From the NCBI GenBank assembly GCA_017979445.1, contig CM030706.1, positions 33,373,330 to 33,437,329 on the forward strand: a DNA stretch of 64,000 nt, read 5' to 3'. Shown here piece after piece: positions 36,281 to 48,523 of this stretch. The notes below the pieces were generated by a model. It did no database searches. It was not told the origin of the DNA and worked only from the letters and a program-made list of their open reading frames with translations. A program made the translations under genes and the position numbers. This DNA is from Akebia trifoliata. Lineage: Eukaryota; Streptophyta; Magnoliopsida; Ranunculales; Lardizabalaceae. Numbering within the stretch: the first letter of the stretch is position 1; each line of letters begins with the position of its first letter.

Positions 36281-37832
36281 ATTTTAAATATTAATAATTA
36301 AGTACCTTAATCTATTTGGATGAAAAATAAAGAGAGACAAGTATGCTTTCAATATAATGGTGAGAATAACTGATATTATTGTAGGATTTGTGGATTATGG
36401 GCTTTTTAGATTATTTATTGTTTTATGAATATGGGTTGGTGTGAAGTTAGATTTAATTAATCTGAAATAATAATCATAAATTAAAATAATGAATTTTTTT
36501 TTTATAATTAAAATAATTTTCTTTGCTGTTTTCCTTTAAAAAAAAAAAGAAAGTAATCTTTTAATGGAAAGAGGTTTTTGTTAAAAGTATAAAACTCCCA
36601 ATGAGACTTATTTTTATATCAAAAGTTAGTCTTGCTACATGGGAAGTGTCATGAGGTTTATATACTCTCTCTCATTATGGTTGGATGTGTATGTTGATCA
36701 ATTAAGCAACGAATTTGCTGCATTCGTGCAGGGGGCCAAGTTTCATTGTATCTTTTCTAGTCTTGGGGCACGTGCAATGCTCGCACATCACACAAAGTAA
36801 ATAAGTGAGGTTGCGCCCTCGCAGGTGGCCCCTGAAGAATTAATACTTATACTGGGTATCAAATTAATGCCCATACCTACGGGCATTAAACACTTATCGG
36901 TCCAAAATTGTCATTGAACTAACTCCTCAAGGTTAGTTTCATTGCAGAGTCTCGAGGAAAAGCATCTATGGTTCTCATACACTTTCACGTCAAGGTCTGC
37001 GATGTCAGGTCCAATCTTGAGGTCACTTCGAGATTATTCTTCATTGTATCTTAGTAGTTGATTTCAAAGTGCCTCGAAGATAAGTCGTCATATTTATTCT
37101 CCCTAATATAACATTTTCAACTTTTCTTAAAGAAACATCAATGGCATCGATCAAAATCATAAGTTAATTTTCTAGGAATAATTGCACAATCAAATTTCAC
37201 ACCAAACGCCCAATTGGATACCTGTCCATTGCTTTAGAGAGGTGTAATTTAAATCCCCAATTATGATAATTGATATATCTTATAACTTTCTACTTAGATA
37301 TCCTCTATCTCCTTAAAAAGTAATTTGATTTTCCTTTGATCATTTATTTAATAATTAATTATTAATTAAATTAAAAATATTATTTTATTAATAATTGTTT
37401 TACTTATCTCCTCCACGCTTAAAAGTCCAATTTTTCTTGCTCACTTAATTTTTTTTTATTTTTTTTGCTTAAATCTTCTAATCCTCTACCTCCTTAAAAA
37501 AGGCAAATTGATTTTTCTTCATTCATTTATTCAATAATTAATTAAATTAAAATTATTATTTAATTTAATAGATCTTCTAATCCTTTCCCTAAAAAATAAC
37601 CATCTGTATTTTCTTAAGTTCAAATATTAATTAAAATAAGAGTAAGTCTAGCCTTACTAACTTGGTAAGATTTCAAATCTTACTAATGGTCCAATATAGA
37701 TGAAAAAATACTACGAATTTAAATATTATTTTCAAATATTTCCTAATTCATGTCGATTTGGTCTATATAATTAGCCTCCTTTCAACAACCTCCTTCACCC
37801 TCGTTGGAATTCTAGAGAGAAAAAAGAGAGAA
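36281..37832. other. Intergenic, AT-rich, copy 2
   Basis: Counterpart of 3,714-5,260 with no coding region seen. About 36,625-37,349 looks identical to 4,058-4,782, while sequence on either side differs by substitutions and indels. Confidence 0.55.
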
Positions 37833-38066
37833 ATGATTAAGTTGAGATCAAAGAGATTTTTTAGGAGCAATTCTAAGCTGGCAGTAAGATCAAGTGGGAA
37901 CTGCGATGAAGGAAATGTGGGACAAGACAGGATCACTTTGAGAATCTCAATAGGGTCACATGGAAAGAAAAGTGGTGAGCTCGACATTGGTAAAACCCAC
38001 CCATTTACGTTTTTCAAGTTTGTCAAACTAAAATACATGGAAAGATCGACTAAAAACTTGACATAA
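37833..38066 (+). pseudogene. BAG-like/transposon chimeric ORF, copy 2
   Basis: Same ATG and basic N-terminus as 5,261-5,653, but the frame ends after 77 residues because of a small insertion in the transposon-derived part (the acataacg context near 38,060). The differing lengths suggest little selection on the C-terminus. Confidence 0.5.
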
Positions 38067-38382
38067 CGACTTGTGTAAACAATTTCAAACCAAAAGAATC
38101 ATCCTTAATCGATTTTCATTCAAAACTGAATTTAAAAAGAAAAATCGTTACTTTTTTACTTACATCTTCAAAATGATTTCTTTCTTCTCTAATACTTTCC
38201 ATCAGAATGGAGTCTTCGAAACTTGACTAGGATGTTGAAAATCCAATTTTTTTTATTTTTTATAATGAAAATGTTGAGTTTGAATGGTAAGCGCAGTTTC
38301 CCCATTTCTATGGTAAGAGGTGTGGAGTGGGATTCAAGGACTAATTAAAAATAAACTAAATGGACTATTTAAGAGAAGGGTT

Positions 38383-38577
38383 GGGGATCCCTTGACTCCT
38401 AAGAATGACTCATGAAAAAATACACATGATGCCAGTCCTTTAAACACAAAATCCAATGGTTGAGATTTATGAGTATCTTGATTACATAGATCTCAACCAT
38501 TGGATTTTTCATTTAGAGGGTTGGGATCATGTGTTTTTTTCGTTAAGTCATTCTTAGGAGTCCAAGGATCCTGATCC
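38383..38577. repeat. Foldback MITE, copy 2
   Basis: Counterpart of 5,803-5,998, with arms containing gactcctaagaatgact and its reverse complement. Confidence 0.65.
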
Positions 38578-39237
38578 GAGAAGGGAAATCCTAAAACTTA
38601 GGAACCACCATGGTCCTTCACGTATGGATATTTTTAGTGTTTTTAATAATTCAACCAAGTTGAACCATGGTCCGACCAATTTGACAAATTTTCCATTCAG
38701 TTTTTACCACATTGGTATGGTTAGATATTTACATGGATCGAGCATAAAAATAAACCAAATTAATGCCCCAGTAGAGTATAGGTGGGACATGAATAAGATT
38801 GTCAAGCTCACTTAGTAGTCGTTTTTTATTTTAGTCGTCCTTAGATCAACATATGGAGATCAAAACAGATTATGTGTAATTTTTTTGCATTAATTTTTTA
38901 ATTTGTATTAAATTTTAAAAAAAATTAATGCTTCAACACGATCATAGTAAATACCACAAACCTAGGATCAAATCGAGTAAGACGCCTCTAAGACTGATAC
39001 ATGTGCCAAGCAAAGTGTCGCCGATGGGAAATCATGTCAGGCATATCCGGCACTCTAGTCTTTTTCCGACCAAAATCTTATAGGTGTACACACTTCCCAT
39101 ACTTCAAAAAAATACCTTATTACTCCACATGTATGAGCATATTTGGTTATCCAGCAGAGTGCAAGTTTCAAGCAATTTTAAATGAGAGACAATGCCAATC
39201 AAACCTGAACATACAAGGAATTAAATAGCAGTTTCTT

Positions 39238-42200
39238 TCACAATTTACTAGAGATAGCGAGGTACTTGGTATGACGACCTTGAGCAAATATTTTCCCAGT
39301 CTTTTTCTTCCTCAGCTCGACGCTGACAACTCCAATTGTTTTTCCAACACGTAAAACCTTGCCTTCGATCTCAATTTCTTCCTGGACTCACAACCATATC
39401 ATAGATTGCACATGACAGAGACCCAGATTAGTCTGCAGTAACTATTTTTAATCCAAGAAGCTCAATGCACTTAAAATCCAAAACATCCTAGAAAATTAAT
39501 TCTTAATAAAAAAATTATCATAAATGGAAATAAACTTCAAGCACCCTCACCCAAAAACCAGGAAAAAATAAAATAAAAACAATGCAAGTTGCTAAGAAGC
39601 ACTGAAACAAGTAATGATCCCATACTCATTTTAGAAAAGCACACAAAAAAAAAAATATAATTTTTTTTTGATAGGTAAAGATAATATTATTAAGAAAGAC
39701 ATTGGTCGAGATGACCTACCTTATAAGAATCAACAACCAACAATTCAATTCCTTCAAATATGTGATTTTTCCTCTTCTTCCAAATGGACCAATATATCAC
39801 AAAGGGGAAGGATCCCCCAAAAGATACGTTTTGAATTCATGAAGGAAGCACCCCACTAAGGCCAAGACTAAAACACCATACGCATAGATATGGAAAAGCA
39901 GGCCACTACTTCAAACAAAAGTAAGAAATGATCAAATCCCTTGCCACTGAACAACGTAGAAGGATATGATCCATTGTTTCCCCATTTCTCTTGCATAAGC
40001 AACAGAAGCTCGGTGATATGAAGCCCCTCCGAATTAACTGATCCAAGGTCGAAAGTCTCCCGTAAAGTTAACCATGTTAACACAGAGACCTTGGAGGGGG
40101 CCTTCCCTTACCCAAAACAATGCAATGAGGAACAGAAAGTGGACCATCTCGCAAGCCCGCACGATAAAGAGATTGAACTGAAAAGCGTTCATCCCAAAGC
40201 AAACAGTCCTCAACACGGCCATCAATAGAGAAGTTTCAATACATGATAACAGAATACAAAGAGCTCCCATCTCCCAACCATTGAAGCTCCTCCAAAAACC
40301 CAAATCCCTGTATACCGCATCACCCTCCCTAACCAGGAAAGATGAGAAGGCTTGATCTCTTTTCAAGGAGATCCCATAGAGTTTGAGAAACTGATATTTA
40401 AGGGGGGCACTACCACACCACCAGCCCTTCCAGAATATTAATCTATTCCCTTTCCCAACTTTGAACTTCACCTTCTTAAAAAACAAAGTAAGTCTTCTCA
40501 AGATACCCTTCCAAACACCACACCCAAAAGGACCTTTAGCCTTGGCACTTTCCCTACCAAAGCTCTTGATTCCATACTTTGCTGCAATAATCTTTCTCCA
40601 AGGACTGCCCTCTTCAAACTCAAATCTCCACAGCCATTTTCCTAGCAATGTCAAGTTCGTCAACCCAAAACTTCTAATCCCCCCTGGGAATACTAGCCAA
40701 AACACTCTTAATCAGAGTTAGTTTCCCTTCTTTCGAAAGGTGTTTGGCTTTCCATAAACTTAGCTTCTTCCCCACTTTCTTTAACACAGGACCCCAAATC
40801 TCCTACAATCTATAAGTAGCTCCCCTCCTGAAGACCAACCGAAGCCGCCAACCATTCTGTTTGGAACGTCCCCTACTGCAAAGACCTTGCTCTTCCTGAA
40901 GTTTATAGGAATACCAGAGATCGCCTTGAAACAACTCAAAAATCTCAACTTATCCGCAAAATGATCCAGGAAAACAAAAGTATCATCAACCAACTGAAGG
41001 TGCGAGATAGGCAAGTCACTTTGATTCACTCTAAAACAAACCAGGGTACTAGTATCAACTACCTTCCCCAACATCCAACCTAGAACCTCCACCACTACTG
41101 AGAAAAGAAAGGGAGACAAAGGATCCCCCTACCTAAGCCCCTTAGAACTCTGAAAGAACCCTCAAGCTACCCATTGACCAAAATAAAAAGATGTTGTAGA
41201 TACACTTCAAGATCCAACACACCCATTTGTGCCCAAAGCCCATCTGTCGTAATGAATATTTCAAGAAGTTTCGGTTTACATGGTCATAAGCGTTTTCCAA
41301 ATCAATATTGCAAATCAGCCTCACCTGTTCAGATTTCCTTCTGGAATCAATACACTCATTAGCAATAAGCACCCCATTCAAAATCTGTCTCCCTACAACA
41401 AAAGCCCCTTGAGCTAGGCCAATGATAAATGCCATCACTGTTTTTATCTTTGAAGCTAGAGGTTTAGAGATGATCTTATAAACAGAAACAGTCGCAAATT
41501 CGATATTTCCTCCACATATCATGTTTTTTGGGTACCAAAGCCACATAAGTGCAATTCGAGCCCAAATCAAGAAAAACATCCCATGTAAAATTCATCCACT
41601 ACATCCATAAGGTTTTCTTCAATTGTATCCCAACATTCCTTGAAGAATCCCATCAAGAAGCCATCTGGACACAAAGCCTCATAAATAGTCATACCAAACA
41701 CAACACCCATGACCTCATCCTCATCAAATGGTCTTTCTAATTAGCACCTTTGCTCCAAAGAGATGTTATAGTATATAAAATAGAAGAAAAGTGGAACGAG
41801 AGATTGGGAGAGAATCTAAGAGGCGTAGAAAAGTGAGTAAACCTTTTCTGTGACCATGATCATAATACCCCCACGTAAGTAACATTGCAACACTCCCCCT
41901 CAAGTGGGAGCATAAATATCAACTAGTTCTAGCTTGGAACAAATAAAAGTCATGCAACCAAAACTAAGTGCTTTCGTGAACACATTTGCCAATTGATTTT
42001 GAGACTATACATATGGTGTGCAAATTTCCCCATTCAACACCTAGTCTCTAATAAAATGATAGTCGGTTTCAATATGCTTTATTCTGTCATGGAACACAGG
42101 GTTTGAAGCAAATATGTGCTGCAACCTAGTTATCACAATGTAGCTTCATAGGAACTGTCACTTTTACACCTAGTTCACAAAGGAAACTCTTTAACCAAGT

Positions 42201-44589
42201 TAACTCACACGCAATAAGAGCCATTGCCCTATATTTTGCTTCTGCACTTGACCTTGCTACTACATTTTGTTTCTTGCTTTTCCAAGATACCAAGTTTCCA
42301 CCCAAGAACGTGTAGTACCTAGATGTAGACCTCCTATCAAACAGTGAACCTGCCCAATCGGCATCACTATAACTTTCAAAGTTCAAGTTACCTCTGGATC
42401 TATACAATAATCCACGACCTAGTGATCTTTTTAAGTAGCGTAACACCTGAATAACAACTTCCCAATGTGTAACTCCCGGTGTCTGCATAAACTGACTTAC
42501 CACACTCCTGCAAATGAGATATCAAGACGGATAATAGTCAAGTAGTTAAGTTCACCAACTAGCCTTCTATATCTACCCAAATCATCAATAAATCGCCTTC
42601 ATCAACCACTAGTTTGGAATTAAGATCCATAGGAGTATCCATTGGTTTACATCCCAACATGCCTGTCTCATCCGGTTACGTTGAGACAAACTAATTCCTC
42701 TACTAGATCTGGCAACTTCAATCCCCAAGAAATAACGCAGTTTGCCTAGATCCTTAGTATAAGAAACCTAGTAGTTTAGGCAACAGCTCTAACTAGAAGG
42801 TCATCCCCAGTATGCTTGAGTTGCACTTTGTTTTCCGTAAGTGACAAATGGGAATAAAGAGGATGTTAATCAACTGGGATTCAAAACTTAAATTTACTTC
42901 TTAAAATAGATAATTTAATCATGAAACTATCTAAGTTTCCCACCTTTTCGATTGAGTGAAATAATTGATGTGTTTGATTTGCAGAGAAAATGCTTTCTTG
43001 GGAAAATGGATTTCCTAAGATAATTTTGTCGATTTTTATTGCATGAAGGAAAATGTCGAAAGAGAGTTGGTTTTCAATTTTGTACGTACAGGTCATTCGG
43101 AGAGAATACTATCAAGATTTTCCTTGCTTGATGTGAAAATCCTTTTCTTGGGGAGTCCAGACAAAAATTATTTTCCAGCAAAGATTGAGCAATTGCTTTC
43201 AATGAAAAATAATTTTCCCATGAAATGAGCTACCATGCACTTTTGAATCACATTTTCCAGAGAAACCCATTTTCCTGCCAACTTTTCAATGCAATCGTAC
43301 ATACTCTTTCTGAGACAAACAACAATAGCAAAAAACCTTAAAATAATCACATGCCTATATGACACCCATATCAAATTCCTGGTGGAAATGATCACATGAT
43401 AAGGAACTTAAACGTTGAAACTTCTAAGACCATTTCTAAAGCATATTACTAGGATGGTATAATTCAAAGAGAATTTTTTAGGTGGGTATTCCAATTACAA
43501 ACTTTGCCCATAAGTGTCCACCATTCTTCCTATCTTCTGCTTTTCACTCCAAGAGCCTATTGTCAAGGATGTAAAGTACAAAGACCACAAGATAGACCTT
43601 AATGTACCAGAAGTACTAGGAAGTGGTTCTATATGGGAGCATCATCAAAAACTATAAAATTCAACTATATTATGATCGGACGAGGGAAGGGGATTCTGGA
43701 AAGGGAGAGGCATGGCGAGTAGAAGATTCCTTCATCGAAATTGGGACTAACAAGATGTTGGAACCCAAATATATATATATATATAATATATATATGGGTC
43801 AGGATCAAGGGACATATGAAAAAACATATGTAAAAACAATGTAACATTAATAAATTTTTAAAATATGGGTTAGAAGTTTTGGATTGAGCTGATTTTTTGT
43901 GAGGATGATCTCTATGATGGGAAGATCATCTGAAGAAGAAAAAAAATCAGTCCAATCTGAAAATTCTAACCCCATTAAAAGTGATTTAGAATGTGGGCAG
44001 TCGACTTTTTTCCAATTTTTGTCAATAATTTGTAAATCACTTTTGATGGATTTAGAGACTTTGGATTGAGCTGATTTTTTGTGAGGATGATCTTCTCATC
44101 ATAGTGACCATTCTTGCAAAAAATCAGCTCAATCCAAAACCTCTAACCCATATTTTGAAACGCCATTGTTTTTACATATGTCCCTTGAACCGCCCCCTAT
44201 ATATATATATATGAACAGCGTTCCAAAGACTCATATTGGGACTCACATTGCGACACACCGTTTTGTCTTATATGGGGAAAAATATTTGGAATGGGCTGAT
44301 TTTTTGTGAGGATGATCTCTATGGTGAGGAGATCATCCTTGCCAAAAATCAGCTCATTATGAAACTTCTAGACCGTCCAATTTTTGTTGAAAAATTATAG
44401 ACCGTCCAATTTTTGTAAATCAATTTTGATGGGGTTAGAAGTTTTGGAATGGGATGATTTTTTCCCAGGATGATCCCCTCATCACAGAGATCATCCTCAC
44501 AAAAAATCAGCTCATTCCAAACATTTTTGCCCATATAAGACAAAACGGTGTGTCGCAATGTGAGTCTCAATATGAGTCTTAGGAACGTG

Positions 44590-44628
<39 letters not shown>

Positions 44629-45389
44629 ATTTTGACTGCGGTTTGGAGTGACTAATTCCTGCAAAATAGTATCTAATTTTCGACATTTTCGCTCTTTTTA
44701 CACCTCTAGTTCAATCAGTGTTAGTAATCTCCACTGCCCTTTTACCAACAAACCATAAAGTTCACAATTCCTTTAAGCATAAGCTTATTTTCTCATTTTT
44801 TCTGTTAATTTTCATTGAGATAAAAAAGCAAACACTTGAAGACGAAATAAACACAAGAACAAAAATACTTTCCAAGAATTCAGGTATCAACCACTAACTC
44901 GATACGTATTTATGAAGCAAACGTACAGAAATTAGGTATTTAAGGATAAAATTCAAGAAATTAAAGGGTACCCACATCGAGAAACGCAGCATCCAAGTAG
45001 GAGACGTTGATTTCAAGAGAAACACCGCTTGTATTTGCAAGAGGACTAACAGAGAAGATTACTGCTGAGCCAACCAAATCAACCAGAGATGCAGTTGCTC
45101 CACCGTGCAGGAAATTACCAGTGTTCTAATTTCCATCAATCAAGAATCAGAAAAACAAACCCAAATCACCAAAAAAAAACTGAGAGAGAGAGAGAGAGAG
45201 AGTTACGAGGAGGCGAGGAGGGACTTTCATGGAACAGATGATTCGACCGGGTTCGATGAGATCAACATGAAGGCCTTGAAAGATGAGTGGTTCGAAGAAT
45301 GTTTTAGGTAAAGCGTCGATTGAAGAGAGTGATTCTTCTTCATTAGTTGATCCTCTCTCTAACAACCTCTTCACCGATTCTAAGTCCAT
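39238..45389 (-). CDS. ACOT13-like acyl-CoA thioesterase (hotdog fold), copy 2 (3 exons)
   Basis: Exons in coding order are 45,389-45,207, 45,125-44,976 and 39,381-39,238; phase-0 junctions and 158 aa, as in copy 1. The active-site segment with HGG at 68-70 and Asp77 is intact, and exon 3 is identical to copy 1. Residues 91-95 read A-N-T-S-G, which fits the family better than the copy-1 version. Other differences in exon 1 are L3, A26, T30 and L40. Intron 2 is about 5.6 kb: it has kept a LINE 3' half and a Copia 3' end, lost 8.2 kb of nested elements and gained two MITEs. By motif this copy is the more conservative of the pair. Confidence 0.9.
39661..41763 (-). mobile_element. LINE A 3' half, copy 2
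   Basis: The minus-strand reverse transcriptase and zf-RVT part is orthologous to 7,124-9,226, with the same A-tail position and the same Copia junction. 40,705-40,034 remains open for 223 codons. A 1.0-kb stretch (about 40,229-41,252) looks identical to copy 1. Confidence 0.85.
41764..42760 (-). mobile_element. Copia 1 3' remnant, copy 2
   Basis: The LTR (41,764-41,892), polypurine tract, RNase H (42,503-42,126) and a bit of RT are orthologous to 9,227-10,207. The rest of the element is lost at the deletion junction 42,760/42,761. Confidence 0.88.
42761..43795. other. Distal part of thioesterase intron 2, copy 2
   Basis: Aligns with copy 1 from 18,447. It is non-coding and ends in a TA-rich stretch that received the MITE at 43,796. 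Confidence 0.5.
43796..44197. mobile_element. MITE in a TA microsatellite, copy 2 only
   Basis: Ends gggtcaggatcaagggacatatg and its near reverse complement enclose a core with repeated gattgagctgattttttgtg and gatcatcctc words that pair with each other. It is flanked by TA repeats on both sides. Copy 1 has only atatatata at the matching place (19,438-19,446). Confidence 0.7.
44213..44593. mobile_element. Second MITE next to the first, copy 2 only
   Basis: Ends carry gttccaaagactcatattgg / ccaatatgagtcttaggaac-like inverted repeats and cacaccgttttgtcttatat. Its core shares the ctgattttttgtgaggatga word with the MITE at 43,796-44,197 and with the one at 60,995-61,402. It is bordered by TA repeats. 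Confidence 0.7.
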
Positions 45390-45836
45390 ATCTCTGTTCT
45401 TCTTCTTTTTCTCAGCCAAGTTAAGAGTACAGCTCTTCGGGACCCGAGACTCCAAATGCGTTACATTGATGCAAGGGCGCTAATATAAGACGAAATACGG
45501 GTGGGAGTTCGGTAGACGAGTGAAATTGTGAAGAGTGCTGGTATTCGTACCAGGAAGTCTTCATTGAAGCATAGATCTGTTTTCTCGGGATACATAAATG
45601 CACATTTTTACTAGAATTTGCATTTATGTATTTCGAGAAATTGATTTATAATTCCATGTCCATGACACATCATCCGAGTATTAAGACTTCCTAGTTGGAA
45701 AATCATTATTCAATTGTAATTATGTGATGGGGTTCTAACTTGTAAGAAAATGACACCCTTTTGACTCTGCATCTACGGCTCGTAAGCTAGTGCATCTCAA
45801 GGCTTTAATATAATCACCTACACTATCATTTGTTTA

Positions 45837-46586
45837 GGGAAAATTACTTAGGACCCTTGGGGGGGGATTTCTTTTTAATAGTCTTTAATTCTAGACAGCC
45901 TTTTAATAATTCATGTTGTAAGTTTTTCTTTTCTTAATAGTCTTTGGACTTTATCTCCCACATTTTTTTATGAGTAAATGTCCTGATTATTCTAATTCAT
46001 TGTTTTCATCCAAAAAAATTAGATTTTTGACATCTCAATTGAGTATCGAAGACTTTATTCCGTTGAAAATGACTTAAAAATGAAAAAAAAGTTATTTTCA
46101 ATGTTTTTTTTTCAAAATTTTTCTTAAATTTTGGGTGAAAATCAATCAAGATGGTTCTTTTGAGTTAAAATCATTTAAACAAGTCATTATCTCAAGTTTT
46201 TAGTTGATCGTTTTAGGAATTTTAATCGAAAAACTCTAAAATTTAAAATTGGTGGGTTTTACTAATGTCAAGTTCACCGTTTTTTATTAAAAAAGTGGTG
46301 AACTCGATAATAAATAAAAAACTTTGAGTTCAATAGTAAATAAAAGTGGGGAACTCGATAGTAAATAGTGGTGTGTTTGACAATAAAAATTGTGAATTCG
46401 ACAGTAAATAAAAAATGATAAGTTTGACAACAAATAAAAGTGGTGAACTCGACATTAAATAAAAAACAGTGAGTACATCAACATTTAGAAAAGAAAAGAT
46501 TACTAAAATGTCATGCCAAGCTAACATCGAAAATTAATGGATTATTTAGAAAGAAGTCCCTCCGCAAAGGTCCTTTAAGTAATTTT
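45837..46586. mobile_element. TIR element with internal minisatellite, copy 2
   Basis: Counterpart of 20,674-22,348 without the MULE insertion, so it shows the empty target site near 46,010. The minisatellite with gtgaactcgacaataaataa-like units is at about 46,260-46,480. Confidence 0.65.
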
Positions 46587-47923
46587 TTTCTTTTTGTAAG
46601 TAACTAAACTTGTTTTTTAATGAATTCATGCACCCGATGCTCGCAGGAGTTGAACCTAGGTCTCTAGTATCATCACCCCAAAATTTTAGCAACTAAGCTA
46701 GTTGACATATGTTATCAACATATACTATCCCCAAGGAGCATACTTTAGCACTTTCTTTACTCTGCTTGCAAAGGAATCAATCCCTCTGCTTGCAAAGGAA
46801 TCAATCCTTTCTTTTTCTCTTCTTTGCTACAAAACAACTTAGGTAAGGTTTACATTCTTTATATTTTTCTTATTTTCTAATTTTTTTATTGTTTATTGTA
46901 ATGGTAGAAATTTAGGGTTTCATTTGAGATTGGAGTTTAAGGTTTCCCTTCTTCCTAATTGTCCCTTATTTCTTTCGTCTACTTTTGGTTTTCTCAATTT
47001 AAAAAGAAAAAAATTGAAAATTTTCATTGTCCCATGTCGATTGTCCAATGTCAACATGGACTAAGCTATGACGACATGAGGCTATCGACATGGCTAAAGT
47101 CATGTTGGATGGACTTTATTAACCCAAAGAGGTTTCAAGCTTTTATTTGTGTTGATAGAGACAATCCAACGTGACCTACTACACGTCTTATTCATTTAAC
47201 CAATAAGTTCATTGAGTTTGTTTGGAGTTCTTTGAGTTCATCATTCCATTTATATTGAAATCATTGCAAGAACTTGTTATAACTAAGATATTGCAAATTT
47301 AAAATCCCTAGTGCAATATGTGTAAAGAGCTCAGGAATCCAAGGTTGCTTGTCATACTGAAAAAGGCCTCATTTCTTCAATCCTCTGCTTCTACAGAAGG
47401 TAAAGTTCATCTAAACATTTTCTCAACTTCACTAATCTACCATTTTTTAACTCATTGTGGAGAAGAGTGAGAAATCCTCAACAACATCTTCTATTAATCA
47501 TTTGAGTTATGTGCACAAGTGATTGGCATCTGGGCTGTTATCTTTGTTTAAGAACGTAGAAACAACAGAAAGGGTGAGTGTTTTTGCCCAGTTTTGCCAT
47601 TTTTGGAGGTCAAATGTAGTGACAGAGTTGATTGGTGGCCTCATAAAGAGAGGAATTTGATGAAATTGAAGAACATGAAGTCGATTGAGATGAGTTCAAA
47701 TGGTTGGATTTGGGCGTTTGAATATGGAGAAAGATGAAACTGTGGAGTGGATGGCACGTGGCAAGCATATCAACTCATGTCTCTCTCCTTACTTTATAAA
47801 ATAAATATTTTAATTGTTAAAAATTATATTTTTATCAAATTTTTTTAAAAACAAGCCGAATCAATCAAAGTTTTTGTAAATTTCTGATTAAATAATCAAT
47901 TTTGAATTATTTCAATATTTGAT

Positions 47924-48016
47924 AGAGAGATGCTATTGGCACCCCAACTTTTATTGATTACATCCCAAATAAAAAGAATAATAAGTAAAAGTTGGGGTGC
48001 CAATAGAAATTCTCTC
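47924..48016. repeat. Small foldback repeat
   Basis: Arms of about 30 nt (gctattggcaccccaacttt and its reverse complement) surround a loop of about 30 nt. A partial relative with ggggtgccac lies near 48,215. Confidence 0.65.
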
Positions 48017-48523
48017 ATTTTAATTTTAATTTTTTTTTGGTTTATGATTTTACATGAGCACAATCATAATTGTAAACAACTACTAAAATTGTTTGAGCGA
48101 GTGTTATAATGTTGAGATTATAATTCGAGCCAAACCCTTGTAATGTCTGAAGAGTGTTTTGATCTTTAATTGGGGTGTCATAAATAATTTAAGAAAATGG
48201 GGACTAATAATTAAAATTTGGGGTGCCACTACTAGTTCTTCAATAAATTAAGAAATTAGGTAATAATTAATTTTTTAAAATGATTTATCATGATTTTTAT
48301 ATAGTTATCACAAAAGCCAAATTAAAATAATATTTTTTTTAATGCAACTCAAACAACAAAAATAATTTTCAAAGAAATTTTCCATTTTGTAGTAGAAAAT
48401 GATTTGCTTGATAATATTTTCCCTACAATCAAATACATCCTAATATTATTGCATATAACTTGAATGCCCTCTATGAAACTACTTCCATGAGTCAGTTTCG
48501 ATATAGAGCGGTGAATCAAAGTA

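Larger units (their letters stand above)
32620..47884 (+). repeat. Direct segmental duplication, copy 2
   Basis: Second copy of the block at 1-23,682. Both protein genes are intact here as well. Copy-specific features are the 8.24-kb deletion at the 42,760/42,761 junction, two MITEs at 43,796-44,593, and a loss of about 64 bp near 34,446. It retains the LINE 3' half and the Copia 3' end, so those insertions are older than the duplication. Confidence 0.95.
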
